This document shows, piece after piece, positions 20,980 through 24,286 of a stretch of DNA of 24,286 nt. Under the pieces are notes generated by a model. That model searched no databases and was not told where the DNA came from. It saw nothing but the letters and a program-made list of their open reading frames with translations. The translations under genes were made by a program, and so were the position numbers. How positions within the stretch are numbered: the stretch's first letter is position 1; each line of letters opens with the position of its first letter. The DNA is from Planctomycetota bacterium (GTDB taxonomy: Bacteria > Planctomycetota > JAJSAM01): assembly GCA_029932425.1 (NCBI GenBank), contig JAOZQC010000001.1:691-24976 (forward strand), read 5' to 3'.

Positions 20980-23346
20980 TCAGCCGTGCGGCTCGGGCCG
21001 CCGGGTGCCGAGGAACTTCTGGACCCAGCTCAGGACGTGGCCGGGGTACTTCTTGGTGAGGATCACCGTGTTCGGGATCTCGCGGGCGAGCCGCTCCGGC
21101 GCCTCGCCGAAGTAGTGGCGGCTGAGCACCCCCTCGTGAAGCCCCTCGACCACCACGAGGTCCGCCTCCTTGACGAGGGAGAGCAGGGTCCCCACCACGT
21201 TCTTGGCGTGCACGATGCGGTGGCGGACCCGCGACAGATCGATCCTCGCGGAGAGCGCTTCCCGCTCCCTCGCGAACGCCTCCGCGACCGCCTCCCTCTC
21301 CACCTCGTGGCGCTCCGACACGTGGATCGTGTGCACGGGGATCCCCTTCGCGGCGGAGAGCGCGAGGGCCACGTCCAGGGAGAGGAGGGCGTGACGGTAG
21401 TCGAAGAGGATGGGAACGAGGATGCGCTTCGCGCGGTCGAGGAAGGCCGCGGAGGGACGGGCCATCATCACCACGTCGCACCGGGCGTTGAACACCGTCT
21501 CGTCGAGCACGCTGCCGAAGAAGGAATGCCGTCGCTTGAACCCTCCCCGCCAGCCGAGGATCAGGAGATCGATTCTCCGGCTCGCCACCACGTTGCTGAT
21601 GGCGAGGGGGACGCTGTGGGCGACCTTCACCAGGGCGGTGACGGGACGCGGCTCGGGGGACGCCTTCCGGATCGCGTCCCCGGAGCGGCGGATCATCTCC
21701 CGGGCCTCGTCGAGCAGGCTCTCCGTGGCGGAGACGGGGAGCTGGGCGGGCACCTTCACCACGTTCGCGAGAACGATCTCCGCCCGGCGGGAGGAGGCGA
21801 GCAGGGCCGTGAGCTTCATGAGCCCGGGGATGGACCGCGGGTTGGCCACCGGGGTGAGAATGCGGAAGTCGGCCTCCGCGAGGGAGGCCACCTCCTGGTA
21901 CACCGTGGGCACCTCGCGCTCCTCCGCCTCCGCCTCCCTCCGGCGCGCGTAGGCGAGGTAGATCCCCACGCCCGCGAGGATGAAGGCGAGCGTGATGCTG
22001 GTCCCGAGCCGGTAGTGCCCGAAGAGGAACACCGCCAGCCCGAGGTTGCAGGCGATGGCCAGGAGCGGCAGGAAGGGCACGAGGGGGACGCGGAACCCCC
22101 GTTCCAGGTCCGGGCGGTTCCGGCGGAGGTTCAGGACGGCGATGTTCACCAGCACGAAGAGGAGGAGGAACATGGCGTCCGTGGCCGAGGCCACCTGCTC
22201 GATGGGGAGGGCCACCGCCATCGCGATGATGAGGGCGGCGGAGATCATGGTGGCGAAGTGCGGGGTGCGCCGCACGGGGTGGATCCGGGCGAAGACCGCC
22301 GGGAGGTTGTGATCCCGGGCCATGGCGAAGGAAACCCGGCTCGAGGAGTACATGGTGGCGTTGAGGGCGCTCATCGTGGAGAAGAGGCCGCCCACCAGGA
22401 AGACGAGCGCCCCGAAGGGCAGGAACCGGGCCGCGGCCTCGATCATGGCGAGCTCCTTCAGCTCGCCGAGGTACTGCCAGCTCGTGGTCGCGGGGCCCGC
22501 GTAGCCGGCGGGGATCGTCACCCCCGCCACGGCCACGAACGCCACCACGACGTAGATGGGAACCACGATGAGGATCGAGAGGAAGATGGAGCGGGGGACG
22601 TTGCGCCGGGGGTCCACCACCTCCTCGCCGCACTGGGCGATGATCTCGTACCCCTCGAAGGCGATGAAGGTAAGCCCCATCGCCACCGCGATGCCGCGGA
22701 AACCGTGGGGGAGGAAGCTCCGGCCGTCGGTGAAGTAGTGCTCCCAGCTCCCGGCCCGGACGAGGATGGCCCAGAGGCCGGCGGCGCAGAACGCCGCGAT
22801 GATCACGATCTTGACCACCGTCACGAAGGTCTCCGCGCGCCCCGTCTCCTCCGCGCCGCGGTAGTTGATCCAGGCGAAGACCACGGTCACCAGCACCGCC
22901 AGAGCGCTCCTCAGCGCTGCGCTCCCCTCCAGGCCGCCGAGCCCGGGAACGAGCGAGAGGATCTTCGCGCCGAAGGCCCCGAAGGCCACCGCGTACAGCG
23001 AGCAGGCCACGGCGTGGGCGAACCAGCTCATCCAGCCGGAGAGGAACCCGCTCGGCTGGGGGAGGGCCTGCTTCACCCAGAGGTAGCCTCCTCCCGCCTC
23101 CGGGAAGCAGGATCCGAGCTCCGCATAGGAGAGCGCGGTGAGGGTGGTGACCACCCCGTTCAGGAGGAACACCAGGACGAGCGCCGGGCCCGCCACCCCG
23201 GCGGCGATGCCTGTGAGCACGAAGATGCCCGCCCCGATCATGGCCCCCACCCCGATCATCACCACGTGGTGGAGGCTCATCGTGCGCGAGAGCTCGGTGG
23301 CCACCGGAGGGGAGTCGGGTCGGGAAGCGGTTTCCGGGGAGGACAC
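20980..23346 (-). CDS. APC-superfamily amino acid transporter fused to two universal-stress (UspA) domains
   Basis: The 788-aa product has an APC-type transporter (about residues 20-475, twelve hydrophobic segments). TM1 carries the broken-helix substrate/cation motif GVGAMIGAGIFVLTG; SYAELGSCFPEAGGGYLWV and FIAFEGYEIIAQCGEEVVDPRRNVPRSI are typical of the cationic-amino-acid/YfnA-like branch. Two cytosolic UspA-like domains follow (about 490-630 and 640-770), the first ending ILGWRGG...GSVLDETVFNARCDVVMMAR. Usp domains may bind ATP or AMP and tune transport (inference from family); the clearest nucleotide-loop remnant is GWRGGFKRRHSFFGSV. The GTG at 23346 lies 8 nt after a TATAAC -10 with no Shine-Dalgarno, so a leaderless message is likely. 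The substrate is probably an amino acid, but which one cannot be said. Confidence 0.9.
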   Translation of the reverse strand: MSSPETASRPDSPPVATELSRTMSLHHVVMIGVGAMIGAGIFVLTGIAAGVAGPALVLVFLLNGVVTTLTALSYAELGSCFPEAGGGYLWVKQALPQPSGFLSGWMSWFAHAVACSLYAVAFGAFGAKILSLVPGLGGLEGSAALRSALAVLVTVVFAWINYRGAEETGRAETFVTVVKIVIIAAFCAAGLWAILVRAGSWEHYFTDGRSFLPHGFRGIAVAMGLTFIAFEGYEIIAQCGEEVVDPRRNVPRSIFLSILIVVPIYVVVAFVAVAGVTIPAGYAGPATTSWQYLGELKELAMIEAAARFLPFGALVFLVGGLFSTMSALNATMYSSSRVSFAMARDHNLPAVFARIHPVRRTPHFATMISAALIIAMAVALPIEQVASATDAMFLLLFVLVNIAVLNLRRNRPDLERGFRVPLVPFLPLLAIACNLGLAVFLFGHYRLGTSITLAFILAGVGIYLAYARRREAEAEEREVPTVYQEVASLAEADFRILTPVANPRSIPGLMKLTALLASSRRAEIVLANVVKVPAQLPVSATESLLDEAREMIRRSGDAIRKASPEPRPVTALVKVAHSVPLAISNVVASRRIDLLILGWRGGFKRRHSFFGSVLDETVFNARCDVVMMARPSAAFLDRAKRILVPILFDYRHALLSLDVALALSAAKGIPVHTIHVSERHEVEREAVAEAFAREREALSARIDLSRVRHRIVHAKNVVGTLLSLVKEADLVVVEGLHEGVLSRHYFGEAPERLAREIPNTVILTKKYPGHVLSWVQKFLGTRRPEPHG

Positions 23347-23354
23347 GAGCGACG

Positions 23355-23360
23355 GTTATA
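23355..23360 (-). promoter_or_regulatory. -10 hexamer of the APC transporter gene
   Basis: Minus-strand TATAAC, preceded by CCGG, ends 8 nt before the GTG at 23346. The gap CGTCGCTC has no ribosome binding site. Confidence 0.5.
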
Positions 23361-23410
23361 CCGGCCGCTCCCCGCCCCGCCACGCGGTTTCGTTCCGGGG
23401 CCCGGGGCGG

Positions 23411-23566
23411 GAGCCCGCGTTTCTCACCGGCGCGCGGGCGCCGGCGGCGAGCCGCTTCCGGAAACGGGTTTCCCTCGCCGGAGCGAGGGGCCCGCGGCCC
23501 GCCTCCGGCCGGAGCCGGGCGCCACGGGATCCGCCGGGAACCGTCCGTTCCGGCGGGGAATGCGGG
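23411..23566 (-). repeat. Intergenic repeat family, copy D
   Basis: On the minus strand it starts right after the rlmI stop. The head is CCGCATTCCCCGCCGGAACG, then GGCGGATCCCG. The tail modules are GAAACCCGTTTCCGGAAGC and CGCGCCGGTGAGAAACGCGG. It lies between rlmI and the APC transporter gene and leaves little other spacer. Confidence 0.55.
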
Positions 23567-24286
23567 TCAGCCCGCCACCGCGAGGATGCAGGTGAGGTAG
23601 CGCCCCTCCGGGAAGTTCGCGGCCAGCGGGTGGTCCGGGGCTGCGCCCCGGACCTCGAGGATCCGGAGATCCCGGCCTCGCCGCGCCGCCGCCTCCCGGA
23701 GCACCCCGAGGAACCGGCCCGGCGAGACCCGCCCGGAGCAGCAGGAGGAGACGAGGATCCCGCCCCGGGGCAGGGCGTCCAGGGCGAGGCCGGTGAGGTC
23801 CCGGTACCGCTCCATCCCTCTCTCCTCGTCGTCCCGCCCCGAGATCCACTTCGGGGGATCGAGGAGGATCAGGTCCGCCTCCGGGCGGGCCCGGAGGACG
23901 TCGAAGGCGTCCCCGTGGTCGAACCGGACCTCCAGGCGGTTCCTCCGGGCGTTCTCCCTCGCCCGGGCCACGGCCGCCTCGTCGAGGTCCACGCCCCGGA
24001 CCTCCCGGGCCCCGGCCTTCGCGCAGGCCAGCGCGAACCCGCCGTCGTAGCAGAAGAGGTCGAGAACGCGACGCCCCCGGGCGAGGGCCGCCGCCCTCCG
24101 GCGGTTGTCGCGCTGGTCCAGGAAGGCCCCCGTCTTGTGGCCCCGGGCCAGGTCGACGCGGAAGACCAGGCCGTCGCACCGGATGTCCGCCGCGGCCTTC
24201 GGCGGCGGCTCCGGCACCCGGAACCCCTCGATGCGCTCGGCCTCCTCGTCCCTCCGGTAGAGGGCCGCGGCCCCCGGGTAGTGGCG
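23567..24286 (-). CDS. rlmI: 23S rRNA m5C methyltransferase RlmI, N-terminus beyond window
   Basis: The last 239 residues are present; the N-terminal PUA part (about 150 aa in E. coli RlmI) runs off the right edge. The RlmI-type catalytic domain shows FRVDLARGHKTGAFLDQRDNRR and the SAM motif VLDLFCYDGGFALACAKAGA. It then has DLDEAAVARARENARRN, LILLDPPKWI (motif IV) and VSSCCSG with the catalytic Cys region. The final APDHPLAANFPEGRYLTCIL is nearly the same layout as the E. coli protein end. It is predicted to make m5C1962 in 23S rRNA. A GTG at 24217 could be read as an internal start, but homology clearly continues upstream (RHYPGAAALYRR...), so the gene is simply cut. Confidence 0.9.
   Translation of the reverse strand, partial: RHYPGAAALYRRDEEAERIEGFRVPEPPPKAAADIRCDGLVFRVDLARGHKTGAFLDQRDNRRRAAALARGRRVLDLFCYDGGFALACAKAGAREVRGVDLDEAAVARARENARRNRLEVRFDHGDAFDVLRARPEADLILLDPPKWISGRDDEERGMERYRDLTGLALDALPRGGILVSSCCSGRVSPGRFLGVLREAAARRGRDLRILEVRGAAPDHPLAANFPEGRYLTCILAVAG

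Overview
The window is a very GC-rich bacterial chromosome segment (roughly 70-75 % by eye) with housekeeping genes, envelope genes and unusually repeat-rich spacers. The taxon cannot be fixed from the sequence. Lipoprotein and secreted proteins, an ArnT-type glycosyltransferase, a secreted protein opening with a beta-barrel-like domain ('DEIVLVNGGRITGRVV') and a Lys-rich C-terminal beta domain fit an uncultivated GC-rich diderm, with a Planctomycetota-like flavour; this is an inference. No tRNA, rRNA, CRISPR array or insertion sequence was recognised.

Layout. 1-1524 (minus): a PAP2 phosphatase translationally coupled to a truncated ArnT-like glycosyltransferase. 1717-2400 (minus): a lower-GC gene for a dCTP deaminase/dUTPase-fold protein with a C-terminal membrane anchor and a degenerate active site. 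2719-3948 (minus): a secreted protein, divergent from a plus-strand pair: a long transketolase-like ThDP enzyme (4073-6646) overlapping rlmB (6639-7442). 7482-9676 (minus): a secreted Ig-like protein broken by an apparent single-base frameshift. 9787-10197 (minus): a Nudix hydrolase, then the decayed end of an NAD(P)-dependent epimerase-like gene. 10844-14655 (plus): HAD hydrolase, polA and a PspC-domain protein, probably one operon. 15014-16091 (plus): two unknown genes. 16470-18310 (minus): an orphan phage-tail-tube-like (gp19 family) protein and a bacterial PRMT-like methyltransferase. 19189-19443 (plus): a small unknown protein. 19791-20606 (minus): a DUF3108-type lipoprotein. 20980-23346 (minus): an APC transporter fused to two universal-stress domains. 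23567-24286 (minus): the C-terminal part of RlmI.

Two global features stand out. First, most spacers longer than about 150 bp carry diverged copies of one intergenic repeat family (best copies at 16096, 18492, 18784, and on the minus strand at 23566 and 10444). One spacer instead carries a REP-like array with two identical 66-bp units (19659-19790). Second, several genes have a clear -10 hexamer (TANNNT or TATAAC) preceded by CCG/CCGG only 7-9 nt before the start codon and usually without a ribosome binding site, which suggests leaderless transcripts.

The genes do not form one pathway. Functional links are local: envelope lipid/glycan modification (PAP2 with ArnT-like), rRNA modification (rlmB, rlmI), DNA replication and repair (polA) and nucleotide-related enzymes (Nudix, dCTP-deaminase-fold protein).
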